From NCBI GenBank assembly GCA_966248875.1, contig CBINBI010000004.1, positions 22,160 to 86,159 of the forward strand: 64,000 bases of DNA, read 5' to 3'. A program made the position numbers and the translations under genes. The notes under the pieces are model-generated. The model saw nothing but the letters and a program-made list of their open reading frames with translations, was not told where the DNA came from and ran no database searches. The stretch comes from Dokdonella_A sp966248875 (lineage in GTDB: Bacteria > Pseudomonadota > Gammaproteobacteria > Xanthomonadales > Rhodanobacteraceae). This document shows, piece by piece, positions 1 through 9,138 of this stretch. Position 1 is the first letter of the stretch. Every line of letters begins with the position of its first letter.

Positions 1-727
1 AATCGAGCATGCCCGTGCGGTCGGGATCGGTGTCGGTCCAGATGTGCGAGCGGTAGCTCTGGTAGCCGTTCGGCTTGCCTTCGGTGAAGGGCGAATCGGC
101 GAACAGCGCGGTGGCGATCGGCTGCAGCGCGAGCGCGACGCGGAACTTGCGGACCATGTCCGCTTCGTCGGCGAAGTCCAGGTTGACCTGCACGGTGCAG
201 GTGCGCGTCATCATGTCAAGACCAAGCGAGCCGACCTTCGGCATGTAGCGGCGCATGATCGCGTAGCGGCCCTTCGGCATCCACGGCATGTCCTCGCGCC
301 GCCACTTCGGCTGGAAACCCATGCCGAGGAAGCCGAGGCGGAGCTCGTCGGCGACGGCCTTCACCTCCTTGAGGTGACACGCGACTTCGCAGCAGGTGTC
401 ATGGATCGATGCGAGCGGCGCGCCGGAAAGCTCGAGCTGCCCGGCGGGCTCCAGCGTCACCGAGGCTTCATCGCGCGTGAGCGCGATGAGCTTGTCGCCT
501 TCGAGCACGCGCTGCCAGCCGAAGCGCGTCATGCCCTCGAGCAGCGCGCCGATGCCGTGCTCGCCCTCCCAGGTCGGGGGACGCAGGTCGTCGAAGCGGA
601 ATCCGAATTTCTCGTGCTCGGTACCGATGCGCCAGTCGGCGGCCGGCTTCGCGCCGGCGGCGATGAATTCGACGAGCTGGGCGCGATCGGTGATCGGAAT
701 TTCGGTGACGGCGGAGGGTCCGGACAC
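1..727 (-). CDS. gshA: Glutamate-cysteine ligase (5' part, runs off left edge)
   Basis: First enzyme of glutathione synthesis: ATP-dependent joining of L-glutamate and L-cysteine in the cytoplasm. About 242 N-terminal residues are visible. The protein begins VSGPSAVTEIPITDRAQLVE, contains the EHEKFGF motif near residue 40, and reaches HIWTDTDPDRTG at the window edge. These features match the plant/proteobacterial (GCS2-like) type used by xanthomonads rather than the E. coli type. The start is a GTG at 727 with an AGGCAGG-like ribosome site about 6 bases upstream. The C-terminal half lies outside the window. The open frame continues to base 1 without a stop, so nothing suggests a broken gene. 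Family assignment is from motif recall. Confidence 0.85.
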   Translation of the reverse strand, partial: MSGPSAVTEIPITDRAQLVEFIAAGAKPAADWRIGTEHEKFGFRFDDLRPPTWEGEHGIGALLEGMTRFGWQRVLEGDKLIALTRDEASVTLEPAGQLELSGAPLASIHDTCCEVACHLKEVKAVADELRLGFLGMGFQPKWRREDMPWMPKGRYAIMRRYMPKVGSLGLDMMTRTCTVQVNLDFADEADMVRKFRVALALQPIATALFADSPFTEGKPNGYQSYRSHIWTDTDPDRTGMLD

Positions 728-781
728 GAGCCTGCCTCGTTGTAGGGCTCCGCACTATGGGGTCTTCGCTCCGCCGTGGGA

Positions 782-809
782 AGGGCCGCGCGTCATGACG
801 CGCGGCCCT
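782..809 (-). terminator. Perfect 14-bp dyad, probable transcript end of the secreted-protein gene
   Basis: Bases 782-795 (AGGGCCGCGCGTCA) are exactly repeated as the reverse complement at 796-809, giving a GC-rich hairpin with a CATG tip. It lies about 43 bases past the stop of the minus-strand gene ending at 853 and in front of gshA. There is no proper T-run on either side, so intrinsic termination is inferred from position and stem strength only. Confidence 0.5.
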
Positions 810-852
810 GAAGTCCGCCGCGACCGAGTGCCGTCGCGGCAGCTGCGGTGGA

Positions 853-1995
853 TCAGTTCGGAACCTCGAAGCCGTCGGAGAAGATGGAGTCCGGCAGTCC
901 CGCGGTCGTCTCCAGCGTCGCCGTCGCCGACGTGCCCGGGTCGCCCTGCGACGTCGCCGTGACGGTCGACGTTTCCACGGTGCCAATGATGGCGTCATCG
1001 GGAATCGAAACGTCGACATCGAACGTCGTGCTCTCGCCGGCATCGAGCGTGACGCTGCTCACCGACGGCGTAACCGGCCAGCCTTCCGCGCCCGCCGTCG
1101 CGCTGATGTCGAAGGTGTCCTGCGAGCTGCCCGTGTTGGTGATCGTCAGTGTGTACGGCACCGAAGTGCCGGGCGCGCCCGAACCCGACTGCGAGCCGTC
1201 GAGATCGACGCCGAACGGCGTGCTCGCGACGATGGAGATGTTGTCGTAGAACACCGACGTCGAGCCCTCCGCATAGAGGTCGATCGAGCCGATGTTGCTG
1301 ATGCCGGGGACGGTCTGGCCCGGGAACTGATTCGTCCACGATCCGCTGTAGAGCTCCGTGCCGTTGTAGTAGAACGTCTGCAGGTCGGCATCGAGATCGA
1401 CGACGAGCTTGAGCTCCACCCACTGGTCGGTGATGTACGGCATGCTGCCCGGATTCGCCGCACCGTCGTAGTTCTCGACCGTCCCGGTGGAGCTGTGGAA
1501 CACCACCTGCGTCGACCAGCTGATGATGTTGGGATCGACGTCCGAATAGACGTTCTCGAAGATGAAATACGTATCGCCGCTGAAACCGGACGGAATGTAC
1601 ATCTGCGCGGTGATCGTGTAGACGCCGCTGGTGTACCCGCTGAACTCGTGAATGAGGTCGCTCGCCCCCTCGATGTTGATCGAGTTGGACGGACTGACGC
1701 TCTGCGCGTCGTCGATGAAGGCGCCCGCGCTGGGGTCGTTCATCCAGCCCTTCCAGCCGCCCTGGCCGTGTGCGTTGGTCCCTACGACGTAGCTGTCCCA
1801 GTCCTCGAAGAAATTGCTGCCCGAGGGCGCGCTCGGACCCACGCGGCGCACGCTCGCGCCGTCATGGCCGTTCGCGTGCTGCGGCATGGTGCGCGCCTCG
1901 GCCTCGCCGATGAGGCTGATGCGGTGCTGCGGCACCGTCGCGGACAACGCGACGGCCGCCGCGACACCCAACGCAAGAGAGTATTTCGAGATCAT
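853..1995 (-). CDS. Secreted protein with lectin-like and NEW3-like domains and C-terminal IFSDGFE motif
   Basis: Exported protein of 380 residues, function unknown. The ATG at 1995 follows a strong GGAGGA site; longer in-frame readings upstream lack one. Residues 1 to about 35 form a signal peptide. Residues roughly 60-240 (FFEDWDSY... to FYDNISIV) look like an all-beta concanavalin/carbohydrate-binding jelly roll, ending in the typical 'D-N-I-S' strand. Residues about 250-365 resemble an NEW3/CARDB-type Ig-like domain (VPYTLTITNTGSSQDTF, TLDAGESTTFDV). The last residues, DSIFSDGFEVPN, carry a nine-residue motif shared with three other exported proteins in this window. The gene stands alone between gshA and engB. 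A sugar-binding or adhesive role at the surface is inference. Confidence 0.75.
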   Translation of the reverse strand: MISKYSLALGVAAAVALSATVPQHRISLIGEAEARTMPQHANGHDGASVRRVGPSAPSGSNFFEDWDSYVVGTNAHGQGGWKGWMNDPSAGAFIDDAQSVSPSNSINIEGASDLIHEFSGYTSGVYTITAQMYIPSGFSGDTYFIFENVYSDVDPNIISWSTQVVFHSSTGTVENYDGAANPGSMPYITDQWVELKLVVDLDADLQTFYYNGTELYSGSWTNQFPGQTVPGISNIGSIDLYAEGSTSVFYDNISIVASTPFGVDLDGSQSGSGAPGTSVPYTLTITNTGSSQDTFDISATAGAEGWPVTPSVSSVTLDAGESTTFDVDVSIPDDAIIGTVETSTVTATSQGDPGTSATATLETTAGLPDSIFSDGFEVPN

Positions 1996-2209
1996 GTCCC
2001 CGGTCCTCCTCGAAAAACGCGACCGCGCCGCGGCCGATGAGTACGAAGCGAACGTGGAAGGCCAGACCGGCTGCGCGCGATGTGCCTGCGATCCCCACGT
2101 GCAGACGACCGCCGTCCATGCCCGGCGAGGGTTATAGCACGCGCAAAACGTGCCTGCCACGCGGGTCCAGACCAGCAACGTCCCGCTCGGACGGATGCGC
2201 TCGCTGGCT

Positions 2210-2818
2210 CTATGCGGGCTCGCTGAACAGCCACCCGGCAAGGACGGCGCGCGCATCGTCGACGCCCTTGCCGTCGAGCGCCGAAATGAGCCGCGCCTCG
2301 GCGCCGGGCCAGTTCGCGGCGAGCTCCCTGCGCACGCCCTCGAGCACGCGCGCGCCTTCCCCGCGCGAGAGCTTGTCCGCCTTGGTGAGGAGGCAGAGGC
2401 AGCGCCGGCCCGTGGCACCCGTGAAATCCAGCATCGTGCGGTCGAAGTCCTTCAGCGGATGGCGCGCGTCCATGACCAGCACGATGCCGCGCAGCGACGC
2501 GCGCGTGCGCAGATACGTGTCGATCACGCTGCGCCAGTGCGCGCGCAGCGACTCCGGCACCTTCGCGTAGCCGTAGCCCGGCAGGTCGATGAGCCGGTGC
2601 GCGTCGTCGAGCGGAAACACGACGATCTGCTGCGTGCGGCCCGGCGTCTTCGACGTGCGCGCGAGCCCCTGCTGTTCGCAGATCGCGTTCAGCGCGCTCG
2701 ACTTGCCGGCGTTCGAGCGGCCCGCGAATGCGATCTCCGCGCCCGTGTCGGCTGGCAGCTGGTCGAGGCGGTGCGCACTGATCAGGTAGCGCGCGTCGCG
2801 GAACGGGTTGTGCGGCAT
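2210..2818 (-). CDS. engB: Ribosome biogenesis GTP-binding protein EngB (YihA/YsxC)
   Basis: Essential small GTPase for late assembly of the 50S ribosomal subunit. It has 202 residues, the usual size. The P-loop GRSNAGKSS is at residues 33-41, the switch II G3 motif DLPGYG near residue 78, and the G4 motif TKAD near residue 150. The ATG at 2818 gives the normal short N-terminal arm (MPHNPFRDARYL); the frame stays open upstream to 3313, but that stretch covers the divergent cytochrome c4 promoter and has no family features. engB is transcribed away from the cytochrome c4/dsbA genes, an order that is common in xanthomonads and pseudomonads. Confidence 0.95.
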   Translation of the reverse strand: MPHNPFRDARYLISAHRLDQLPADTGAEIAFAGRSNAGKSSALNAICEQQGLARTSKTPGRTQQIVVFPLDDAHRLIDLPGYGYAKVPESLRAHWRSVIDTYLRTRASLRGIVLVMDARHPLKDFDRTMLDFTGATGRRCLCLLTKADKLSRGEGARVLEGVRRELAANWPGAEARLISALDGKGVDDARAVLAGWLFSEPA

Positions 2819-3083
2819 CGGACGTCGGAATCGAAAGGCAGGGGGCTGATTGAACCACGAACTTGCCGGCGAGCCGCGAAGATCGAGCCGCGAAAAATCC
2901 GGAAGGCTCGTCGGGTTCTTCGCCGGCGCCCGCGTCCGGCCGCGGGTAGCGCCTCGTTTGCGAAGGCGCTCGGTTTGACCGCCTTCCGGCACGCAAGGGA
3001 TAATTCCACGGTTATGTCCGCCCGTCGGGCCGCGCTTCGCGGCAGCGGAGCCGGTTCCCTCCCCCAGGTTTCGGAGTGAAGGT

Positions 3084-3806
3084 ATGAGCTTTCGGCGAGT
3101 TTTTGCGCTGTCGCTGCTGATGGTCGCAGGCGGCGCGCTGGCGCAGGCACCCACCGAGACGCCGGCCGCCTCCCCGCCCGCGACGACGCGCACGCCCGAA
3201 GAGGCCCAGCCCACGGGCGCGACCGCCGCCGTTTTCGGCGACGCCAAGGCCGGCGAAGGCAAGGCCGCCGCCTGCGGCGCCTGCCACGGCATGGACGGCA
3301 ACGCGACCGACAAGCAGTACCCGAAGCTCGCGGGACAGAACGAAGCCTATATCGCGCGCCAGCTTGCGCTGTTCAAGACGCAGAAGCGCCAGAACCCGAT
3401 CATGATGGGTTTCGCCGCGCCGCTCTCCGAGCAGGACATGCACGACGTGGGCGCCTATTTCGCCGGCAAGACCTCGCTGCCGGGCGTGGCGGACGAAAAG
3501 CTCCTTGAGCGCGGCCAGGCGCTGTACCGCGGCGGCGACGGCCAGCTCGGCGTGCCGGCCTGCATGGCATGCCACGGTCCCGACGGTCGCGGCATGGCGG
3601 GCGCCGGGTATCCGCAGCTTGCCGGCCAGTGGGCGGACTACGTCCAGGCCAAGCTCCACGATTGGAAGAACGGCACCACCTGGGGCGACGACGCGAACGC
3701 GAAGATCATGCCCGAGATCGCGCGCCGGCTCGGCGACGAGGACATCGCCGCGCTGGCTTCGTACGTCGAAGGCCTGCACACGGCAACAGTCGCAAACACG
3801 AAGTAA
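3084..3806 (+). CDS. Cytochrome c4-type diheme c-type cytochrome
   Basis: Periplasmic electron carrier of 240 residues. It has a Sec signal peptide (residues 1-21, ending ALAQA) and two covalent heme sites, CGACH at 64-68 and CMACH at 160-164. Each heme lies in a class I cytochrome domain, with candidate methionine ligands after each site (for example in NPIMMGF). The two-domain layout is that of cytochrome c4, a donor to terminal oxidases such as the aa3 oxidase encoded at 42-46.5 kb. A Pro/Thr-rich linker (residues 23-47) separates the signal peptide from the first domain. The ATG at 3084 has a GGAG/GAAGG ribosome site. It is followed by the two DsbA genes. Confidence 0.92.
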   Translation: MSFRRVFALSLLMVAGGALAQAPTETPAASPPATTRTPEEAQPTGATAAVFGDAKAGEGKAAACGACHGMDGNATDKQYPKLAGQNEAYIARQLALFKTQKRQNPIMMGFAAPLSEQDMHDVGAYFAGKTSLPGVADEKLLERGQALYRGGDGQLGVPACMACHGPDGRGMAGAGYPQLAGQWADYVQAKLHDWKNGTTWGDDANAKIMPEIARRLGDEDIAALASYVEGLHTATVANTK

Positions 3807-3889
3807 TCGAACGGTCAGGCAGGTCGGCTGAAACTCCGCGCGCGGCACGCGCTCCAAGCCGGACGGTCTCGCCGCAATCCGGAGGTTCC

Positions 3890-4561
3890 ATGTCGAAGCG
3901 CTTCATCGCCATCCTGTTCGGGCTCGCCCTTTTCTCGTCGGCCAAGGCGGCGGAGACATGGGAAGCCGGCAAGCACTATTTCGTGATCGAGCCGCCGCAG
4001 CCGACGGCGACCGGCGACAAGATCGAAGTGCTCGAGGTGTTCTCCTACGCCTGCCCCGCCTGCAACGCATTCCAGCCGTTCGCGAGCAAGATCAAGTCCG
4101 AGCTGCCGCCGAACGCCGAGATGGGTTACCTGCCCGCGGCGTTCCGCTCCGACGAGGACTGGCCCGTGTTCCAGCGCGCGTTCTTCGCCGCGCAGGCGCT
4201 CGGCCTCGTCGACAAGACGCATGAGGCGGTGTTCGATGCCATCTGGAAGAACGACGGCCCGCTCCGCATCACCGATCCGGTGACGCACAAGATCAGGAAC
4301 CCGCTGCCGACCATCGAGGACGTCGCGAAGTTCTACGCGAATTACGGCGTCAGCGCCGAGGATTTCACTGCCACCGCCAACTCGTTCGCGGTGAACACCC
4401 GGATCAAGCGCGCCGACGCGATGATCAAGGCTTACGGCGTCGATTCGACGCCGACCATCATCGTCAACGGCAAGTACCGCATGACGGCGTCATCGGCCGG
4501 CGGCTGGGACAAGATCGCCGATCTCGTGAAATACCTGGTCGACAAGGAAACCGCGAAGTAG
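3890..4561 (+). CDS. DsbA-family thiol:disulfide oxidoreductase with CPAC active site
   Basis: Periplasmic thioredoxin-fold protein of 223 residues. Signal peptide is residues 1-20 (ending SSAKA) and the active site CPAC is at 55-58 in VFSYACPACNAF. The cis-proline loop DSTPTIIVNGKY near the C-terminus is intact. Canonical DsbA has CPHC; alanine in the third position generally lowers the oxidising power of the site, so this copy may have a different partner or redox role. The start is ATG 3890 with GGAGG at 3881-3885. It is the upstream member of a tandem pair with the CPHC copy at 4627. About 80 bases separate it from the cytochrome c4 gene, so co-transcription is likely. Confidence 0.93.
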   Translation: MSKRFIAILFGLALFSSAKAAETWEAGKHYFVIEPPQPTATGDKIEVLEVFSYACPACNAFQPFASKIKSELPPNAEMGYLPAAFRSDEDWPVFQRAFFAAQALGLVDKTHEAVFDAIWKNDGPLRITDPVTHKIRNPLPTIEDVAKFYANYGVSAEDFTATANSFAVNTRIKRADAMIKAYGVDSTPTIIVNGKYRMTASSAGGWDKIADLVKYLVDKETAK

Positions 4562-4626
4562 GTGCGGCCCGGAACCTTCACGGCCGGAGCGCGGTCCCGT
4601 CTGATCCATCCATCGAGGAGAACACC

Positions 4627-5289
4627 ATGCTGAAACGGCTCGGCATCCTGCTCGCGGCACTGGTCGCGGCGGCACCGGCCTTCGCTGCGGATGCGTCCGA
4701 CGCGAAGTGGGAGGAAGGCAAGAACTATTTTCTCGTCGACCCGCCGCAGGCGACCGCGACCGGCGACAAGGTCGAGGTGCTGGAGGTGTTCTCGTACGCC
4801 TGCCCGCACTGCGCGCATTTCCAGCCGTATGCCGAGCAGCTCAAGCAGAGCCTGCCGGCCGGCGCGGTGTTCGCCTACATGCCGGCGATCTTCAATCCGA
4901 GCTGGGAGCCGTACGCGCGCGCCTATTACACGGCCGAGTCGCTGGGCGTGCTCGAGCAGACGCACCAGGCGCTGTTCGACGCCCTGCACCGCGATCACCT
5001 GCCTATGCGCACGATCGACGATCTCAGCGCGTTCTACGCGCAGCACGGCGTCGACAAGGCGAAGTTCATCGCTACGGCGCATTCGTTCGAAGTCGAGAGC
5101 AAGCTCCAGCGCGCGATGCAGATCGTCAAGGCCGACGGTGTCGACGGCACGCCGAGCATCGTCGTCAACGGCAAGTATCGGGTCACGGGCCAGTCGGCAG
5201 GCGGCTATCCGCAGCTGATCGAGCTCGTCGACTGGCTCGCCCAGAAAGAGATCGACGCCCAATCGAAACCCGCGAAGAAAAAGAAGTAG
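4627..5289 (+). CDS. dsbA: Thiol:disulfide interchange protein DsbA (CPHC)
   Basis: Periplasmic oxidase that introduces disulfide bonds into exported proteins. It has 220 residues: signal peptide 1-20 (ending PAFA), the classical CPHC active site at 59-62, and the cis-proline loop DGTPSIVVNGKY. The C-terminus is lysine-rich (PAKKKK). It is closely similar to the preceding CPAC copy along its length (both start with G-K-x-Y-F-x-x-x-P-P-Q-x-T-A-T-G-D-K), indicating tandem duplication followed by divergence. An AGGAG site sits just before the ATG at 4627. The partner DsbB is not in the window. Confidence 0.95.
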   Translation: MLKRLGILLAALVAAAPAFAADASDAKWEEGKNYFLVDPPQATATGDKVEVLEVFSYACPHCAHFQPYAEQLKQSLPAGAVFAYMPAIFNPSWEPYARAYYTAESLGVLEQTHQALFDALHRDHLPMRTIDDLSAFYAQHGVDKAKFIATAHSFEVESKLQRAMQIVKADGVDGTPSIVVNGKYRVTGQSAGGYPQLIELVDWLAQKEIDAQSKPAKKKK

Positions 5290-5372
5290 CCCGCGGCGCC
5301 GACACGCGCGATCCCGGCGCTGCCGGGCGCGCTCGCTTGCCGCACGCCGAAGCCGCCGCTAGCCTCGCCGGC

Positions 5373-6179
5373 ATGGAGCATTCCACGCCGGCATCGGCCG
5401 AGCGCCCGGCGGGCGAGGCGGCGCGGCTGCAGCTCCTTTCCTGCAACATCCTCGCAGGCGGCAGCGTGCGCCGCTACCGCGATTACGTCACGCACAGCTG
5501 GAAGCACGTGCTGCCGACCGGCAAGCGCGCCAACCTCGACGTGCTCGCCCGCGTCATCGGCGAGTTCGATCTCGTCGGCCTGCAGGAAGCGGACGCCGGC
5601 AGCCTGCGCTCGGGTTTTCTCAACCAGACGCAGTACCTCGCCGAGGCCGCCGAATTCCCGTTCTGGAGCCACCAGCCGAACCGGCGGGTCTCGCGCCTCG
5701 CCACATCGAGCAACGGCCTGCTCGCGCGGCTGCAGCCCGACGAAGTGCTCGACTACCCGCTGCCCGGCCGAATTCCCGGCCGTGGCGCATTGTGGGCGCG
5801 CTTCGGCGAAGGCGACGACGCGCTGGTCGTCGTCATCGCGCACCTCTCGCTCGGTCCCGCCGCGCGCATGCGCCAGCTCGGCTTCATCGCCGAGCTCATC
5901 GGCGATCACCCGAACGTCGTCCTGATGGGCGATCTCAACACGCACCCGTCCAGCGCCGAGCTCAAGATGCTTTATGCGCGCACCGCGCTCGAGCCTCCGC
6001 ACGAATCGCCCGCGACGTTCCCGAGCTGGCGGCCGACGCGCGCGATCGACCACATCCTGGTGTCGGGATCAATCGAGGTCGAGCGGCGCTGGGCGTTGTC
6101 GCATCCGGTGTCGGATCACCTTCCCGTCGCGGCGAGCATCCGGCTGCCGAAGCCCCTCTCGGCGACGGAAAAGACCTGA
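5373..6179 (+). CDS. Endonuclease/exonuclease/phosphatase (EEP) family hydrolase
   Basis: Metal-dependent phosphodiesterase fold, 268 residues, no signal peptide. Family signatures in order: LLSCNIL (Asn about 25), VGLQEAD with the metal-binding Glu near residue 70, VVIAHLSLG with His, LMGDLNTHP (Asp/Asn pair), AIDHILVS, and SDHLPVAA with the terminal catalytic Asp-His. The substrate (nucleic acid, sphingolipid or phosphoinositide-like) cannot be told from sequence. The ATG at 5373 is favoured because family homology starts soon after; no strong ribosome site is visible. It ends 20 bases before the terminator hairpin of the convergent TonB receptor gene. It shares the conserved neighbourhood with the dsbA pair. 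Confidence 0.88.
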   Translation: MEHSTPASAERPAGEAARLQLLSCNILAGGSVRRYRDYVTHSWKHVLPTGKRANLDVLARVIGEFDLVGLQEADAGSLRSGFLNQTQYLAEAAEFPFWSHQPNRRVSRLATSSNGLLARLQPDEVLDYPLPGRIPGRGALWARFGEGDDALVVVIAHLSLGPAARMRQLGFIAELIGDHPNVVLMGDLNTHPSSAELKMLYARTALEPPHESPATFPSWRPTRAIDHILVSGSIEVERRWALSHPVSDHLPVAASIRLPKPLSATEKT

Positions 6180-6198
6180 GCCGCGATCCGCGTCACGC

Positions 6199-6227
6199 AA
6201 AAAAAAGGGGCCGCGCGAGGCGGCCCC
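6199..6227 (-). terminator. Rho-independent terminator of the TonB receptor gene
   Basis: On the minus strand, the stem GGGGCCGC (6227-6220) pairs with GCGGCCCC (6214-6207) around a 5-base loop and is followed by eight T residues (6206-6199). It starts 26 bases past the receptor stop codon. The poly-T side belongs only to the minus strand, so it serves the receptor and not the convergent EEP gene. Confidence 0.9.
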
Positions 6228-6252
6228 GAGTCACGTGGCGATCACGTCCCGA

Positions 6253-9138
6253 TCAGAACTTGAGGCTCGCCTCGAGATAGGTGAAACGGCCGGGCAGATC
6301 ATAAACCGACGCGTCGTAGCCGTTGAGCGAGCAGCTGAGGCAGATCGGCGCGTCCTTGTCGAACAGGTTGTTGACGCCGCCCGAGATGCGCATGTCGTAG
6401 CTCACCGGCAGCTTCCAGCTGACGCGCACGTCGTGGTACGTCGTCGCGCCAAGGAAGTTCGTGCCGTTCGCACGGCCGCCCGTCGTGTCGTCCGGATCGC
6501 GGCAGACCGCGAATCCGGCACCGCCGGCGCAGTCCTCCTTGAGCCGTGAGATGTAGCGCATCGTCCAGCTCGCGCTCCAGTCGGCCAGCGCCCAGCTCGT
6601 CACGAAGGTCGAACGGACGCGCGGAATGCCGCTGTCGGCGACTTCGATGCCGACGCGCTGCGGCTCCGCTTCGCCGGTGTCCGTGGCGACGGCGTCGTAC
6701 TTCCTCGTGTAGGTGATCTGCCAGTTGGCGCCGAACGTGCCGAAGCCCGTTTCGGGCGACAACCAGTTGAGCGTGAGGTCGTAGCCGCTCGTGTCGATCT
6801 TGCCGAGATTGCGCAGCGTGTTGTTGAAGCCGTTGATCGACCCGTTCGCCGCGCGGGTGATGCCGTCGCAGAACAGCGGATCGAGCGTGTCGACGCAGCG
6901 GTTCAGCTGCGTCTGCGCGTTCGGCGCCTGGATCGCGTCGTCGATGCGGTGACGGTAGTACGTGAGCTCGGCATCGAAGCGCTGCGACCAGGCAGTATTC
7001 TCGGCCCAGCCCGGGCTGTAGATCGCGCCGAGCGTCAGGCTCTTGGACGTCTCCGGCTTCAGGCCCTGATTGCCGCCGGTGATGATCGAGATCTGCGGGT
7101 TGTTCTGCGTGAAGCCGGGCGGCACGCCGAGCGCGGCGCAGTTGGGCGTAACGTTCCCGTCGCACGGATCGGTCAGCGTCGCGTCGAAGCGCGAGAACGT
7201 GCCGAACAGCTCGCCGATCGACGGCGCGCGGAAGCCTTCGGCCCAGGTTCCGCGGAACGTGAAGTCATCGACGATCTGCCAGCGGAAGCCGACCTTGTTG
7301 TTCGTCGTGTCGCCGAAGTTCGAGTAATCCGAATAGCGCGACGCGACGGAAAGATCGAGGTGCTTCGCGAACGGCATGTCGGCGAGCAGCGGCGCGTTGA
7401 GCTCGACGTAGAACTCGTCGACGTCGTAGCCGCCCGAGGTCGGGCCCGACGGTACGCCGTTCGAGTCGCCGGCGGTGACCACCGAATCCGGTGTGTAGAA
7501 GCCCGAGAGATCGCGATGCTCGAAGCCCGCCGCCGCATCCAGCGAGCCCGCCGGCAGCTGGAACAGGTTGCCGGAGATGTTCGCCGTCCACGCGCGCAGG
7601 CTCTGCTTGCTGCGATCGTTTTCGGTGAACAGGATGTAGTTCAGCATCTCCGGCGTGATCGTGCCGGGGCCGCCGAAGAGGTTCAGCGGTACGCACGGCG
7701 CCGTGCACTCGTCGACCGGGCCCAGCGCATTCATGATGTGCCGGATGTTGTACGTGCCGGTGACCGTCTGCGTCGCCTTGTTCGAGCTGTCGATGAAGTT
7801 GACGTCCCAGAACCACTGGTGATCGCCGAAGGTGATGTCGCCGTTGAGGCCCGTTGCGTAGTACTTCGTGTCGACGGTCTGCTTGAAGATGCGCGGCCCA
7901 CCTTCGATGGGACGGCGACCGAGGCCGAAGTTCGGATCGTCGCCGCTCAGCGTGAAGCCGAACGGGTTGTAAGGATTCGTCGCATCGACGCCGACGCGAT
8001 AGCAGAGATCGATCGCCATGCAGAACTGCTGGCCGAGAAAGATCGGCTCGGGCGCGGCCTGGTTGGTCGAATCGCGCGTGTTGTACAGGCCCTTCAGGTA
8101 GAAGTTGACGTGATCGGTGATCCGGTACGTGCCCTGCGCGAAGATGCCGGTGCGATCGGACGGCGTCAGGAGCAGGTTGTACGGCGCGAAATTGAAGCGG
8201 TCCGCCGTGCCGAAACCGTGGAATCCTCCGGGGAACGGCTGCACGCCGCCGACGGGCGCCACGCCATTCGCCGTGATGTCGCAGAAATTGTCGGGGCACA
8301 GCCCGCCGAAATCATTGCCGCCCGGAGGCTCGAAAAGGATGCGCGTGAACGGCGTCGCCGAGCTGCCGTTCGCGAGTCCGGTACCCGGCACCGGAACGCG
8401 CGACTGCGACCAGTCGTCGGAGCTGATCTCGTTCTGCTTGAAGCGGCTGAGGTCCACGAAGAAATCGAAGCGGTCGGTGCTGCCGCCGAGCGACACGTTG
8501 CCCGAGTACGTCTTGCCGTCGCCCGTCGAATAGTCGCCGGCGTATAGATGCAGGCCGAGCCCGTCCTGTTTCTTCTTGGTGATGATGTTGATGACGCCGG
8601 CGATCGCGTCGGAGCCGTACAGCGACGACGCGCCGTCCTTCAGGATCTCGATGCGGTCGACGATGCTGGCGGGAATCGTGTTGAGATCGACCGCGGCGGA
8701 AACGCCCGAGGCGGACGATTCGTTCACCCAGCGCAGCCCGTCGACGAGGATCAGCGTGCGTTTCGCGCCGAGGTTGCGCAGCGAGATCGTCGTCGAGCCC
8801 GAGCCGACACCGCCGCCGTCCGGCGGAAATCCGAAGTTGCCGGCCGAGTTGAACTTCGTGTTGAGCGAGGAGCCGCTCACGGTCAGGCGCTGGATCACAT
8901 CGCCGATCGAGCCGAGACCCGTCGCCTCGATGTCCTGCGAGGTGATCGTCAGCACCGGCGTCTGGCCCTCGACCTCCGCCTTCTTGATGCGCGAGCCCGT
9001 GACCTCGATGGCCTGCAGCTTCTGGATGTCCTCGCCGGCACGGTCCTGAGCGAGGACCGGCACCATGTAGAGACCTGAAAGTACCGCGCCTGCCAGCATC
9101 GACATCGCAAGGCGTCGGGTTTGACCGCGTGACTTCAT
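6253..9138 (-). CDS. TonB-dependent outer-membrane receptor
   Basis: Outer-membrane beta-barrel transporter of 961 residues powered by TonB-ExbBD. Signal peptide is residues 1-30 (ending PVLA). The plug domain starts with LQAIEVTGSRIKKAEVEGQTP and contains the hallmarks SLRNLGAKRTLILVDGLRW and IEILKDGASSLYGSDAIAGVINI. The long barrel ends with aromatic LEASLKF, as expected for barrel insertion. It is similar in style to the large TonB-receptor family of xanthomonads, which take up peptides, glycans or other nutrients; the substrate cannot be assigned. The ATG at 9138 has a GGGGAGAAG ribosome site; the frame is open far upstream but without any family features. Divergent from the lytic transglycosylase. 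Confidence 0.95.
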   Translation of the reverse strand: MKSRGQTRRLAMSMLAGAVLSGLYMVPVLAQDRAGEDIQKLQAIEVTGSRIKKAEVEGQTPVLTITSQDIEATGLGSIGDVIQRLTVSGSSLNTKFNSAGNFGFPPDGGGVGSGSTTISLRNLGAKRTLILVDGLRWVNESSASGVSAAVDLNTIPASIVDRIEILKDGASSLYGSDAIAGVINIITKKKQDGLGLHLYAGDYSTGDGKTYSGNVSLGGSTDRFDFFVDLSRFKQNEISSDDWSQSRVPVPGTGLANGSSATPFTRILFEPPGGNDFGGLCPDNFCDITANGVAPVGGVQPFPGGFHGFGTADRFNFAPYNLLLTPSDRTGIFAQGTYRITDHVNFYLKGLYNTRDSTNQAAPEPIFLGQQFCMAIDLCYRVGVDATNPYNPFGFTLSGDDPNFGLGRRPIEGGPRIFKQTVDTKYYATGLNGDITFGDHQWFWDVNFIDSSNKATQTVTGTYNIRHIMNALGPVDECTAPCVPLNLFGGPGTITPEMLNYILFTENDRSKQSLRAWTANISGNLFQLPAGSLDAAAGFEHRDLSGFYTPDSVVTAGDSNGVPSGPTSGGYDVDEFYVELNAPLLADMPFAKHLDLSVASRYSDYSNFGDTTNNKVGFRWQIVDDFTFRGTWAEGFRAPSIGELFGTFSRFDATLTDPCDGNVTPNCAALGVPPGFTQNNPQISIITGGNQGLKPETSKSLTLGAIYSPGWAENTAWSQRFDAELTYYRHRIDDAIQAPNAQTQLNRCVDTLDPLFCDGITRAANGSINGFNNTLRNLGKIDTSGYDLTLNWLSPETGFGTFGANWQITYTRKYDAVATDTGEAEPQRVGIEVADSGIPRVRSTFVTSWALADWSASWTMRYISRLKEDCAGGAGFAVCRDPDDTTGGRANGTNFLGATTYHDVRVSWKLPVSYDMRISGGVNNLFDKDAPICLSCSLNGYDASVYDLPGRFTYLEASLKF

